In this document: positions 55,324 through 64,000 of the stretch, one piece after another
Numbering within the stretch: position 1 is the first letter of the stretch
Layout of the letters: each line of letters starts with the position of its first letter
Assembly: GCA_036339585.1 (NCBI GenBank)
Contig: JAYZAS010000004.1
Coordinates: forward strand, 185,767 to 249,766
DNA: 64,000 nt
Origin: Pseudomonadota bacterium
GTDB taxonomy: Bacteria; Pseudomonadota; Alphaproteobacteria; UBA8366
Direction: 5' to 3'
Notes under the pieces: generated by a model
The model's database searches: none
Seen by the model: the letters and a program-made list of their open reading frames with translations, nothing else
What the model was told of the DNA's origin: nothing
Made by a program: the position numbers and the translations under genes

Positions 55324-57126
55324 ATGCCTGCAGTCGCAGCCGAAAAAGAAAGTTTTGAAGCCCTTTTAAACGAATCCCTAGGTGCATCAGACGGCCTAGA
55401 GGGAAGTGTAATCAAAGGGCTAGTAATAGCACTAGAGAATGACTTCGTCGTCGTAGATGCTGGACTTAAGTCCGAGGGACGCGTCCCACTCAAGGAATTT
55501 AGCGCGCCAGGCCAACCGGTGGAAATCACGGTTGGTGATACCGTTGAGGTTTACCTCGAACGCATGGAAAATAAAAACGGCGAAGCGGTTCTTTCCCGTG
55601 AAAAGGCCCGCCGCGAGGAAGCATGGAGTGAATTAGAGAAAGCCTTCGAACGGAACGAGCGCGTTGATGGTGTTATATTCGGCCGAGTTAAAGGGGGATT
55701 TACAGTGGACCTGCAGGGTGCGGTTGCGTTTTTACCCGGCAGTCAGGTTGATATCCGTCCCGTTCGGGATGTTGCGCCCTTGATGGGCAAAGTACAACCG
55801 TTTCAAATTCTTAAAATGGACCGTAGTCGCGGTAACATCGTGGTCTCACGCAGGGCGGTTCTAGAAGAAAGTCGAGCGGAGCAACGCAGCGAACTAATTG
55901 AAAATCTAGAAGAGGGGCAAAATCTAAAGGGTGTAGTAAAAAATATTACCGATTACGGTGCATTTATCGATCTCGGTGGTGTTGACGGACTGCTGCATGT
56001 CACTGACATTGCATGGCGACGGATAAATCATCCCTCTGAGGCGTTAAATGTAGGTGAAACGATTGATGTGCAGGTAATTCGTTTCAACACAGAAACTCAG
56101 CGCATTAGCCTTGGAATGAAGCAACTTGAAGCTGACCCCTGGGATGGCGTTGATGCAAAATACCCACTCGAGGCTCTTTTCACTGGTCGGGTAACGAATA
56201 TCACTGACTACGGTGCCTTCGTTGAACTTGAACCCGGAATTGAAGGACTTGTACATGTGTCGGAGATGAGCTGGACTAAAAAGAATATACATCCCGGGAA
56301 AATTGTCTCAACCAGCCAAGAGGTTGAAGTTATGGTCCTAGATGTTGATCCCAATAAACGTCGAATAAGCTTGGGCCTAAAACAATGCATTGACAATCCT
56401 TGGGCAAGTTTTGCAACAAAAAATCCCACAGGAACCATAATTGAGGGCGAAATAAAAAATATTACCGAATTTGGTTTATTTGTGGGCCTTCCAGGCGAGA
56501 TTGATGGAATGGTCCACCTTTCCGATATTGATTGGGAAAAAGCTGGCGAGGCTGCAATAGCCGACTTTCAGAAGGGTGACCAAATAAAAGCAAAGGTACT
56601 TGATATTGATACCGAAAAGGAGCGCATAAGTCTTGGAATAAAGCAACTAAACGAAGATCCTTTTGCTGCAGGACTTTCAGAGCTCAAACGCGGCACTATC
56701 GTGACCTGCACAATCACCAAGGTCCAAGATAATGGCGTTGAAGTCCGAGTTAATGACGGGATAACGGGTTTCATTCGCAGAGCCGACTTATCTCGAGATC
56801 GCGGGGAACAACGACCTGATCGTTTTGCCGAAGGTGAGAAAATTGATGCCAAGATCACTAATATCGAGAAAGCCAGTCGCAAAGTAACATTGTCCATTAA
56901 GGCCAAAGAAGTCGAAGAGGAAAAAGAGGCCATGGCTGAATACGGCAGCTCTGATGCCGGCGCCTCACTTGGTGATATCCTTGGAGCGGCATTAAAGTCG
57001 AAAGAAGAGGCGTCCGTAGAACCAGAAACTTCCGTTGAACAAAACAGTGCTGATGATCCAAATTCAGATGACGAAGACAAACCAGAAGAAGCGTCTCAAT
57101 CGCCTGAAATAGAGGAGAAGAGTTAA
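55324..57126 (+). CDS. rpsA: 30S ribosomal protein S1
   Basis: The 600-residue protein has six S1 RNA-binding repeats beginning near residues 27, 111, 198, 280, 370 and 458, with the usual GxVxxITDYGAFVxL pattern in repeats 3 to 5. The C-terminal tail is acidic. S1 helps mRNA to dock on the 30S subunit and in enterobacteria represses its own translation. An AGAGAGG sequence lies upstream of the ATG. Confidence 0.97.
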   Translation: MPAVAAEKESFEALLNESLGASDGLEGSVIKGLVIALENDFVVVDAGLKSEGRVPLKEFSAPGQPVEITVGDTVEVYLERMENKNGEAVLSREKARREEAWSELEKAFERNERVDGVIFGRVKGGFTVDLQGAVAFLPGSQVDIRPVRDVAPLMGKVQPFQILKMDRSRGNIVVSRRAVLEESRAEQRSELIENLEEGQNLKGVVKNITDYGAFIDLGGVDGLLHVTDIAWRRINHPSEALNVGETIDVQVIRFNTETQRISLGMKQLEADPWDGVDAKYPLEALFTGRVTNITDYGAFVELEPGIEGLVHVSEMSWTKKNIHPGKIVSTSQEVEVMVLDVDPNKRRISLGLKQCIDNPWASFATKNPTGTIIEGEIKNITEFGLFVGLPGEIDGMVHLSDIDWEKAGEAAIADFQKGDQIKAKVLDIDTEKERISLGIKQLNEDPFAAGLSELKRGTIVTCTITKVQDNGVEVRVNDGITGFIRRADLSRDRGEQRPDRFAEGEKIDAKITNIEKASRKVTLSIKAKEVEEEKEAMAEYGSSDAGASLGDILGAALKSKEEASVEPETSVEQNSADDPNSDDEDKPEEASQSPEIEEKS

Positions 57127-57335
57127 CAACTTATCAGAAATATCGATTTTTATTAAAGGAGTACCCCAAGCAAAAAGGCTTACCACTGGTTAATTTCCGA
57201 CGGGTTTGTTGCTGCGCAAGGCTTGACGCGGTGCAGACGGTCTGGCACGGTTAATTTAGTCTAGAGTTCTTTTGAGGCATAATTTTTGCTCAGGAAATTA
57301 CACAAGTGCGTGCTTGTGTTGGGGGGGGTTGGCAA

Positions 57336-57614
57336 ATGACGAAATCGCAATTAATTCAAAGGATGGCAGAACTTAACCCGCATCTCTACCAGCGTGATGT
57401 AGAGCGAATAGTGTCAACAATCTTTGATGAGATATCGGAAGCCCTGGCACAAGGTAATAGGGTCGAGTTGCGTGGTTTCGGAGCATTTTCCGTAAAACAT
57501 CGTGATGCACGCCAAGGCCGTAATCCTCGCACAGGTGAGGCGGTGCAGGTTGAAAAAAAAGCAGTACCTTTTTTCAAAACCGGCAAGAAACTGCGCGAGA
57601 TGTTAAACCAATAA
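57336..57614 (+). CDS. ihfB: Integration host factor beta subunit
   Basis: The 92-residue DNA-binding protein begins [12 protein letters not shown] and has the HU/IHF arm [27 protein letters not shown] with the Pro that intercalates in DNA. It bends DNA as a heterodimer with IhfA. The ATG at 57336 is chosen over an upstream ATG-like start in the same frame (57306) because it matches the family N-terminus and follows a G-rich ribosome site. The rpsA-ihfB order is conserved. Confidence 0.95.
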   Translation: MTKSQLIQRMAELNPHLYQRDVERIVSTIFDEISEALAQGNRVELRGFGAFSVKHRDARQGRNPRTGEAVQVEKKAVPFFKTGKKLREMLNQ

Positions 57615-57657
57615 CACAGATAGGTTCTTAATCGTGGGGTTGCCGTAAGGGCAGGCA

Positions 57658-58023
57658 ATGCAGATTTTAAAGTGGTTTGTTGGATCGTGCTTCATGGTCG
57701 TTTGCGTGGTTTTCGCAATTTCTAACCGTGGTGAAATCGCTTTACAGTTCTGGCCCTTTCAACAATCATTGTCTACTCAAGTTGGGATTATAATTTTATT
57801 GCCAACCTTCGCAGCTTTTTTATTAGGCTGCGTTTGGATGTCCGTTGGTAAAGCTGTCCTTTGGCGACGTGCTCGAGATGCAGAGAAACGAGTCGAACGC
57901 CTTCAGGCCGCACTGGAAGAAATGGAAGCACTTTTGATCAAGGACAGCGCAGAAATTGTACCTGGGGCTCCGGAAGATGGAACGGCGCCCAAGTCTAAAC
58001 TTGCTACATTACCACCCCGCTAA
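57658..58023 (+). CDS. LapA-domain (DUF1049) membrane protein
   Basis: The 121-residue protein has two membrane helices (VGSCFMVVCVVFAIS and IIILLPTFAAFLLGCVWMSV) flanking a short loop with EIALQFWPF, then a helical/coiled cytoplasmic tail RRARDAEKRVERLQAALEEMEALL. In Escherichia coli LapA works in lipopolysaccharide homeostasis with LapB; the role here is by analogy. Its stop lies one base before the epimerase-family start, and it sits behind ihfB. Confidence 0.85.
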   Translation: MQILKWFVGSCFMVVCVVFAISNRGEIALQFWPFQQSLSTQVGIIILLPTFAAFLLGCVWMSVGKAVLWRRARDAEKRVERLQAALEEMEALLIKDSAEIVPGAPEDGTAPKSKLATLPPR

Positions 58024-58024
58024 T

Positions 58025-59143
58025 ATGCCTCAGCAATTCAACAAAGCAGCTACTCGCTTCGTAAGTTGGTATTTCGACCGTACACTTCCTATTTGGAGCA
58101 AACGGATAATCGACACAGCCGGCGGTGGGTTTCATGAAGCTTTAAATAGTAGGCTCACTGGAACTAGCATGAATGGTAAACGCATCATGGTGCAAGCACG
58201 CCTATGTTTCACATTTGCTCATGCCAGCTGTCTAGGGAGAGGTGCAAAATATCTACCTCTAGCAAAAAAAGGACTGGAGTTCTTAATATCAAACGCACAG
58301 AACCCGGAGGGTGGATGGCGACACAGACTCGCGCCCGATGGGGCGCCATTTGTCAATCATCAAGAATTATACGATCACGCCTTTATAATTTTTGCTGCCG
58401 CCTGGCTTCATCGAGCGGGGATAAAGGAGGCCCGAGAAGTGGCAATGTCGACGCAGAACTTTCTCGATGCCGAGATGTCTCACCCGGAAGGTGGTTTTGT
58501 TGAAGCGCTCAAAAGTAACCCTGGACCAAGACGGCAAAACCCACATATGCATCTTCTTGAAGCATATCTAGCTTGGTCGCAATTTTCTGAAGAGAGAATT
58601 TGGCGTGATAAAGCGGCTGAAATGATTGACTTATTTGAGCGCGCTTTCATTGTTGACGGAACTTTACGAGAATATTTCACCGATGATTGGCGCCCTGTCC
58701 CTGGTCACGTTGGATACATTACCGAACCAGGGCACCACTTTGAGTGGATTTGGCTGCTGCACCAATTTGCAAAAATTGATGGCAATTTATCTCCAAGAGC
58801 CGCCGAACTTTTTGATTTCGTAAATTGCTTTGGGGTTGACCCTTCAACGGGTGGAATATTTGACGAAGTTGCCGCCGACGGCGCTCTTTTAATCACAAAG
58901 CGCAGGCTGTGGCCGCAAACCGAAGCAATCAAAGCCTACCATGCCTGCCACGTTGCGGGCAGCCAAAACACAAGTTCAAGGTTAGACGCTATTTTGGAAA
59001 GTATTTGGCTGCAGCATCTTAAAGGCGAAATGGTTGGTGGTTGGCGAGAACACCTTGGACAAAGCGGAGAAACAATCCGATCCGATAACCCGGGATCGAG
59101 CCTTTACCATCTTGCCATGGCTGCGGCAGAACTCTCTCATTGA
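58025..59143 (+). CDS. N-acylglucosamine 2-epimerase/mannose-isomerase (AGE) family protein
   Basis: The 372-residue (alpha/alpha)6-barrel protein shows GGGFHEAL, KRIMVQARLCFTFAHA, YDHAFIIFAAAWL, RRQNPHMHLLEAYLAW, EPGHHFEWIWLLHQF and RLWPQTEAIKAY, the conserved His/Arg/Glu clusters of AGE-family isomerases. The likely reaction is interconversion of free hexoses or their phosphates, for example mannose and fructose forms. The ATG at 58025 follows the previous stop closely; a longer frame would overlap that gene. Confidence 0.85.
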   Translation: MPQQFNKAATRFVSWYFDRTLPIWSKRIIDTAGGGFHEALNSRLTGTSMNGKRIMVQARLCFTFAHASCLGRGAKYLPLAKKGLEFLISNAQNPEGGWRHRLAPDGAPFVNHQELYDHAFIIFAAAWLHRAGIKEAREVAMSTQNFLDAEMSHPEGGFVEALKSNPGPRRQNPHMHLLEAYLAWSQFSEERIWRDKAAEMIDLFERAFIVDGTLREYFTDDWRPVPGHVGYITEPGHHFEWIWLLHQFAKIDGNLSPRAAELFDFVNCFGVDPSTGGIFDEVAADGALLITKRRLWPQTEAIKAYHACHVAGSQNTSSRLDAILESIWLQHLKGEMVGGWREHLGQSGETIRSDNPGSSLYHLAMAAAELSH

Positions 59144-59221
59144 AATATTTTATCCTCTTGACTGATATGATCCTGAAATAAGAGTATTTACCTCCGAAAT
59201 CCATAACAACTGAGCCGTGAT

Positions 59222-59929
59222 ATGCTAAACCCAATATTCGTTGCTATTGACACGCCAGACTTGGGTGCCGCTCGCAAGCTAGCAAATAATCTAAGCGGAC
59301 ACATCGGAGGAATAAAGGTTGGCCTAGAGTTCTTCTGTGCGAACGGTGTAGCTGGCGTGTTGGAGTTAACCCAGCTAGGAATGCCAATATTCCTTGATTT
59401 GAAGTTTCATGACATTCCCAACACCGTAGCAGGCGCTTTGCGCGGCGCGATGACAGCGCATCCGTCAATTTTAAATGTGCATGCCACGGGGGGAGAGGAA
59501 ATGATGAAAACAGCTGTTGCGACGGTGGAGGAGTATGCTGTCAAGATGAGTTGCAGGAAACCCTTATTGATTGCGGTCACAATGCTTACCAGTCTCGATA
59601 GTGCAGACCTGCGCATTCTGGGTTCATCTGATACACCACAAAAACACGTCACCCGTCTTGCAAAACTCTCTCAGGACTGCGGGCTTGATGGTGTGGTATG
59701 CTCAGCTCTAGAAATAAATGCCGTCCGTCAAGTTTGTGGGAATTCGTTTAAACTCATAGTGCCCGGGATCCGGCTCGAAGATAATGAAATGGGAGACCAA
59801 AAACGAACATTAACAGCTAAACAGGCTATAGAAAACGGTGCTGATTACATAGTAATAGGACGCCCAATTACCTCTGCTGAAGACCCTATTGCTGCTGTAA
59901 GAGCCATAAATTCGACTTTATCGATATGA
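59222..59929 (+). CDS. pyrF: Orotidine 5'-phosphate decarboxylase
   Basis: The 235-residue TIM barrel has the signature DLKFHDIPNTV, with the Asp-x-Lys-x-x-Asp catalytic set, an early IDTPDLGAARKLAN with Asp, and C-terminal VPGIRLE and YIVIGRPIT phosphate-binding motifs. It makes UMP from OMP. It overlaps trpF by ATGA, linking pyrimidine and tryptophan synthesis genes as in many alphaproteobacteria. Confidence 0.96.
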   Translation: MLNPIFVAIDTPDLGAARKLANNLSGHIGGIKVGLEFFCANGVAGVLELTQLGMPIFLDLKFHDIPNTVAGALRGAMTAHPSILNVHATGGEEMMKTAVATVEEYAVKMSCRKPLLIAVTMLTSLDSADLRILGSSDTPQKHVTRLAKLSQDCGLDGVVCSALEINAVRQVCGNSFKLIVPGIRLEDNEMGDQKRTLTAKQAIENGADYIVIGRPITSAEDPIAAVRAINSTLSI

Positions 59930-60573
59930 CTACCGCAAAAATCTGTGGACTTAATGATGCCGTATCCATGTCTGCAGCTCTCAATGGGGGAGCTAGTCAT
60001 GTTGGCTTGGTTTTTTATGAAAAGAGCCCCCGGGCAGTCAAAGCGGCTAACGCCGCGTCACTTTGCATGCTAGCGCGTAATCGGGCCACACGTGTAGGGT
60101 TATTTGTTAATCCTACTGATGATTATCTCGATATGATACTAAATGATGTAGAGCTTGATCTTATTCAACTTCACGGGTCAGAAACGCCGGATAGGGTTGC
60201 AAAAATAGCATCTAAAACCAAAAAGTCTGTGATGAAAGTCATTCCTGTCGCTGAAAGAAAGGATGTCAAAAATGCAGAGTCTTATTTCGAGGTTGCCGAT
60301 TGGCTACTTTTTGATACGAAGCCACCTGACACGCTCGAAAACGCCTTGCCTGGGGGAAATGCAATAACATTTGACTGGAAGTTATTAAGCGGAAACATAT
60401 TGCCTCTCCCATGGATGCTTGCCGGTGGATTAACGGCAAACAATGTTGCTGATGCAATCAGGATAACTCGCGCTCCGGTTGTAGATACATCATCAGGTGC
60501 CGAGGACCATCCCGGTGTGAAAAATCCTCATAAAATTCGAAGCTTCTTAAAAGAAGTAGAGAATTGCAAATAG
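59926..60573 (+). CDS. trpF: Phosphoribosylanthranilate isomerase
   Basis: The 215-residue TIM barrel begins AKICGLNDAVSMSAAL, with the catalytic Cys in KICG, then VGLVFYEKSPR, VGLFVNPT, IQLHGSETP and the phosphate-binding LAGGLTANNV. It converts phosphoribosylanthranilate to its ribulose form in tryptophan synthesis. It starts within the pyrF stop and is followed by a 98-nt gap before trpB. Confidence 0.95.
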   Translation: MTTAKICGLNDAVSMSAALNGGASHVGLVFYEKSPRAVKAANAASLCMLARNRATRVGLFVNPTDDYLDMILNDVELDLIQLHGSETPDRVAKIASKTKKSVMKVIPVAERKDVKNAESYFEVADWLLFDTKPPDTLENALPGGNAITFDWKLLSGNILPLPWMLAGGLTANNVADAIRITRAPVVDTSSGAEDHPGVKNPHKIRSFLKEVENCK

Positions 60574-60671
60574 TTCTAAACACCACTGGTAAAAGTGGAC
60601 TTCGCACTTATGGTGCTGTATTACGCCGGGTTCGCGGGCACCCGATTCTGAACCGAAGTTAGTGAGATTGG

Positions 60672-61889
60672 ATGACAATGGCAGAACTTAATAGTCTACG
60701 AGCCGGCCCTGATGAGAAGGGCCATTTTGGTATTTTTGGTGGAAGGTACGTCGCTGAGACGTTAATGCCTTTAATATTAGCTGTTGAATCAGCATACAAT
60801 CAAGCGAGAGAAGACCCCACTTTTCAGTCCGAATTAAACGATTTACTATGCCATTATGCTGGACGGCCTAGTCCTCTTTACTATGCACAGAGGCTGACCG
60901 AGCACTTTGGTGGAGCAAAGATTTATTTTAAACGTGACGAGCTCAATCATACCGGGTCTCATAAGATTAACAATTGCCTTGGGCAAATACTATTAGCCAA
61001 AAAGATGGGGAAAAAGCGTATAATCGCTGAGACCGGTGCCGGACAACATGGTGTTGCTGTAGCCACAGTAGCTGCTCTCTTTGATCTTCCTTGCGTTATT
61101 TACATGGGAGCCACTGACGTTGAGCGTCAGCAACCCAATGTATTCCGAATGAAGTTATTAGGGGCAGAGATCATGCCAGTGAATAGCGGGAGCAAAACAC
61201 TTAAAGACGCCATGAATGATGCTCTTCGTGATTGGGTCTCCAACGTGGATGACACCTTTTATATCATTGGAACTGTGGCAGGACCCCACCCATACCCCAC
61301 TATGGTCCGCGATTTTCAGTCAATTATCGGCAATGAAACACGTGAGCAAATGCTTGCAGCCGAGGATAAATTGCCCGATACACTTGTAGCATGCATAGGT
61401 GGTGGCTCGAATTCTATTGGGCTTTTCCACCCATTCCTCGATGAACCCTCAGTAGCAATGCACGGAGTTGAGGCTGCAGGGAAAGGAATCGAGACCGGAG
61501 CACATGCCGCCTCACTAAGTGGCGGGCGCCCGGGGGTCCTTCATGGGAACCGCACTTATCTTCTGCAGGATGGCGATGGTCAAATTGCTGATGCTCACTC
61601 CATATCAGCTGGTCTAGATTATCCGGGAATCGGGCCAGAACATGCTTGGCTAAAGGATATCGAAAGAATAGATTATTTTTCTGCTACCGATAAAGAAGCA
61701 CTTGAGGCTTTTAGGCTTTGTGCAGAACTCGAAGGTATTATCCCTGCACTCGAACCAGCTCATGCACTAGCGCATACTGGAAAAATCGCACATAAACTTT
61801 CTAAAGATCACGTAATCTGCATGAATATGTGCGGTCGGGGCGATAAGGATATATTTACAGTAGCCAAACTGTTAGGCGTTGATTTATGA
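60672..61889 (+). CDS. trpB: Tryptophan synthase beta chain
   Basis: The 405-residue PLP enzyme has [15 protein letters not shown], the Schiff-base Lys98 in [24 protein letters not shown], the [13 protein letters not shown] phosphate cup and a C-terminal NMCGRGDKD. It condenses indole with serine. It overlaps trpA by ATGA. The 98-nt leader contains two short hairpins (CCACT/AGTGG and CGGGT/ACCCG) with no obvious T-run or tryptophan-rich leader peptide. Confidence 0.97.
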   Translation: MTMAELNSLRAGPDEKGHFGIFGGRYVAETLMPLILAVESAYNQAREDPTFQSELNDLLCHYAGRPSPLYYAQRLTEHFGGAKIYFKRDELNHTGSHKINNCLGQILLAKKMGKKRIIAETGAGQHGVAVATVAALFDLPCVIYMGATDVERQQPNVFRMKLLGAEIMPVNSGSKTLKDAMNDALRDWVSNVDDTFYIIGTVAGPHPYPTMVRDFQSIIGNETREQMLAAEDKLPDTLVACIGGGSNSIGLFHPFLDEPSVAMHGVEAAGKGIETGAHAASLSGGRPGVLHGNRTYLLQDGDGQIADAHSISAGLDYPGIGPEHAWLKDIERIDYFSATDKEALEAFRLCAELEGIIPALEPAHALAHTGKIAHKLSKDHVICMNMCGRGDKDIFTVAKLLGVDL

Positions 61890-62707
61890 CAGGACGTATA
61901 GAAAAACGCTTCCAGGCCTTAAAGAGAGACGGGCGCCCGGGCCTTGTAACTTTCGTCACTGCTGGTGATCCAAATGTTGAAACCTCACTCAATATAATAC
62001 AAAAATTGCCTGCTGCGGGGTCCGATATAATTGAAATTGGCATGCCATTCTCAGACCCCATGGCGGATGGTCCTGCAATACAGGCTTCTTCACAACGCGC
62101 CCTTGCATCGGGGATGACTTTGGAAGCTACTATAGATCTTGTCCAAACCTTCCGGACAGGAGACAGCGAAACGCCCGTTGTGTTGATGGGCTATTACAAT
62201 CCTATATACTCCTTCGGGGTTGAGAGGTTTCTCGAGGAAATAAAAATAGCGGGTGTTGATGGCATTATTATCGTTGACCTTCCACCAGAGGAAGACCGTG
62301 AACTCTGCATTCCTGCTCGAAAAGCTGGATTGGACTGGATTAGACTCGCTACTCCTACCACTGATGATGAAAGATTGCCAGCGGTGCTCTCAAATGCAAG
62401 TGGGTTTATTTACTACGTCGCAATAATGGGTATAACTGGCACAAAATCAGCCAACCAAGAAGAGGTTCGAGCAGGTGTCGCTCGACTTCGCAACCATACC
62501 GATCTGCCTATAAGCGTTGGTTTTGGAATCAAAAACCCGGAAAGTGCTCGGGCCATCGGAGATACTGCAGATGCTGTTGTGGTGGGTTCAGCTATTGTTG
62601 ATATTATTTCTGCAAACCTCAGCATAGAGGGCAAACCAATGCCAAAGTTAGTGGAATACGTGCTCGAATTTGTGGAAAAACTATCTCGCGGTATACGACA
62701 AAAATGA
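61886..62707 (+). CDS. trpA: Tryptophan synthase alpha chain
   Basis: The 273-residue TIM barrel has the catalytic Glu in [16 protein letters not shown] with the following Asp, [39 protein letters not shown] and VGFGIKNPE. It cleaves indole-3-glycerol phosphate and channels indole to TrpB. It overlaps trpB and accD by four bases each. Confidence 0.97.
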   Translation: MTGRIEKRFQALKRDGRPGLVTFVTAGDPNVETSLNIIQKLPAAGSDIIEIGMPFSDPMADGPAIQASSQRALASGMTLEATIDLVQTFRTGDSETPVVLMGYYNPIYSFGVERFLEEIKIAGVDGIIIVDLPPEEDRELCIPARKAGLDWIRLATPTTDDERLPAVLSNASGFIYYVAIMGITGTKSANQEEVRAGVARLRNHTDLPISVGFGIKNPESARAIGDTADAVVVGSAIVDIISANLSIEGKPMPKLVEYVLEFVEKLSRGIRQK

Positions 62708-63597
62708 ATTGGCTCACAAATTTCGTACGACCAAAACTCAAACAACTTGTCAAGCGAGATGTGCCAGATAATTTTTGGCGAAAGTGTCCTAGTTGCGAGT
62801 ACATGATTTTTCATCGTGACCTGGAGGCCAATCTTTCGGTGTGTCAAAAATGTGGTCACCATTTGCGCCTTAATTCTAAGCAGCGTCTGAAGATGCTTTT
62901 CGATGATGGCAAATACCGCCGGGTCGAGTTGCCAAATGTTCCGCTCGATCCCTTAAAGTTTCGTGACCAAAAACGCTACACAGATCGATTGAAGGAGGCT
63001 CGTAACAAGACGGAAGAAGAGGATGCTTTAGTTGTAGCTCGAGGTGAGATGAATGGCCTTCCGGTCGTAACAGCGGTTCTTAACTTTGATTTTATGGGAG
63101 GTTCTATGGGGGCCGCTGTCGGCACCGGGCTCATAACAGCGGCACGATTAGCCGTAGCTGAAAAAACACCGCTGATTGCAGTAACCGCTTCCGGTGGCGC
63201 TCGCATGCAAGAGGGCGCGATTTCGTTGATGCAAATGCCTCGCACTGTTATTGCAGTTAGAGAAGTGAAGGAAGCAGGGCTCCCCTATATTGTTGTTTTA
63301 GCTGATCCAACAACCGGTGGTGTGACGGCAAGTTTCGCCATGCTTGGAGATATCCATATTGCTGAAAAGGGTGCTTTGATCGGTTTTGCCGGTACACGTG
63401 TAATCGAACAAACCGTTCGTGAAACTTTGCCCGATGGTTTTCAGCGTGCTGAATACCTCCTTCAACACGGCATGGTCGATATTGTTGCCGACCGCAGTGA
63501 TCTTCGCGACACACTAATCCGGATAATATCTTTGCTAATGCAACCTAATCGATTAGATCATGGAGTGCCTGCCTCTAATACACTTCGTTCTATTTAG
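62704..63597 (+). CDS. accD: Acetyl-CoA carboxylase carboxyltransferase beta subunit
   Basis: The 297-residue protein has the N-terminal zinc ribbon (Cys28, Cys31, Cys47, Cys50) and the crotonase-fold core: [34 protein letters not shown] and [15 protein letters not shown]. With AccA it transfers carboxyl from biotin to acetyl-CoA, the first committed fatty-acid step. It overlaps trpA and precedes folC, the usual order. Confidence 0.97.
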   Translation: MNWLTNFVRPKLKQLVKRDVPDNFWRKCPSCEYMIFHRDLEANLSVCQKCGHHLRLNSKQRLKMLFDDGKYRRVELPNVPLDPLKFRDQKRYTDRLKEARNKTEEEDALVVARGEMNGLPVVTAVLNFDFMGGSMGAAVGTGLITAARLAVAEKTPLIAVTASGGARMQEGAISLMQMPRTVIAVREVKEAGLPYIVVLADPTTGGVTASFAMLGDIHIAEKGALIGFAGTRVIEQTVRETLPDGFQRAEYLLQHGMVDIVADRSDLRDTLIRIISLLMQPNRLDHGVPASNTLRSI

Positions 63598-63609
63598 CTG
63601 GACAAAAAA

Positions 63610-64000
63610 ATGACCGTGGAACACGAGTTAAATAATGTCCTTGGCCGGCTTCAAGAGCTTCACCCCAAACAAATAGACCTTTCACTTGGCCGAATACAAA
63701 ACCTTTTGGCACGCCTGGGGTCTCCGCAGAACACCTTACCCCCAGTAATCCATATTGCTGGTACTAATGGGAAAGGTTCAACTATTGCTTTTCTGAGGGC
63801 TATTTTTGAGGCAGCTGGACTGCGCGTACACGTATATACATCACCCCACCTAGTAGATTTTATGGAGCGAATCGTCCTAGCTGGTGAAGTTATCAGCGGG
63901 GATAACCTAAATCAGGTTCTTGCTGATTGCGAACGAGCGAATGACGGGGAGGCTATTACATTCTTCGAAATCACCACTGCCGCAGCTTTTCTTGCTTTTG
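63610..64000 (+). CDS. folC: Folylpolyglutamate/dihydrofolate synthase, 3' truncated
   Basis: The first ~130 residues are present and the gene runs off the right edge. The P-loop IHIAGTNGKGSTIAF and the following YTSPHL and ERI segments are the family signature, and SLGRIQNLLARLG precedes them. It adds glutamate to dihydropteroate and folates. It begins 12 nt after accD. Confidence 0.92.
   Translation, partial: MTVEHELNNVLGRLQELHPKQIDLSLGRIQNLLARLGSPQNTLPPVIHIAGTNGKGSTIAFLRAIFEAAGLRVHVYTSPHLVDFMERIVLAGEVISGDNLNQVLADCERANDGEAITFFEITTAAAFLAF

Noticed and set aside
60574-60671. Tryptophan attenuator before trpB
   Set aside because: Two short hairpins are present, but there is no leader peptide with tandem Trp codons and no T-run.

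Overview
The window looks like a piece of an alphaproteobacterial chromosome of moderate GC, probably from a free-living, possibly marine, Rhodospirillales-like lineage. Evidence for this is the gene order lptC-lptA-lptB-rpoN, tRNA-Ala(GGC)/TIGR02300/aroA-cmk-rpsA-ihfB-lapA and pyrF-trpF-trpB-trpA-accD-folC, the uppP/NDUFA9-like pair, and thrS-infC near rpmI-rplT-pheS-pheT. All assignments rest on reading the translations; no database search was possible.

Layout. 1-0.8 kb: the 3' part of a rhodanese-repeat gene without catalytic cysteines. 1.0-6.1 kb: three tandem TauD-type dioxygenases, a leaderless periplasmic-binding-fold protein and an MFS transporter. 6.3-13.9 kb (minus): a tripartite tricarboxylate transporter locus (tctC plus two tandem TctA-TctB fusion genes), an aminotransferase and a J-domain protein. 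14.2-21.8 kb (minus): pheT, pheS, rplT, rpmI, infC and thrS, with a decayed enoyl-CoA hydratase on the other strand between infC and rpmI. 21.9-28.7 kb: envelope and housekeeping genes (GT9, GT4, hydrolase, SDR, GST, uppP, NDUFA9-like). 28.8-34.8 kb: tRNA-Leu(CAG), rnd, kdsD, lptCAB, rpoN. 34.9-35.8 kb: a ruined MmgE/PrpD gene.

36.1-49.9 kb is the most distinctive region. A plus-strand run of nine genes (AtuA-like, DUF4387, class II aldolase-like, PcaD-like hydrolase, npdG, cofE, cofD, cofC, fused cofG-cofH) encodes nearly all of coenzyme F420 synthesis and its NADPH-linked reduction. It ends one base from a minus-strand array of four intact and one decayed luciferase-like monooxygenases, the natural candidate users of F420. 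I read it as a self-contained F420-dependent catabolic module of unknown substrate. No FbiB-type dehydro-F420 reductase domain is present, which suggests F420 chemistry unlike that of actinobacteria.

49.9-52.4 kb: an Mpo1-like protein, a sugar-epimerase-type SDR and a malate/lactate dehydrogenase family protein. 52.5-64 kb: housekeeping genes from tRNA-Ala to a 3'-truncated folC.

Two genes appear to use non-canonical start codons: infC (AUA) and the second TctA-TctB fusion (AUU). A 10-bp terminator hairpin follows tctC. Three pseudogenes (enoyl-CoA hydratase, MmgE/PrpD, one LLM paralogue) lie next to accessory catabolic genes, which suggests gene turnover there.
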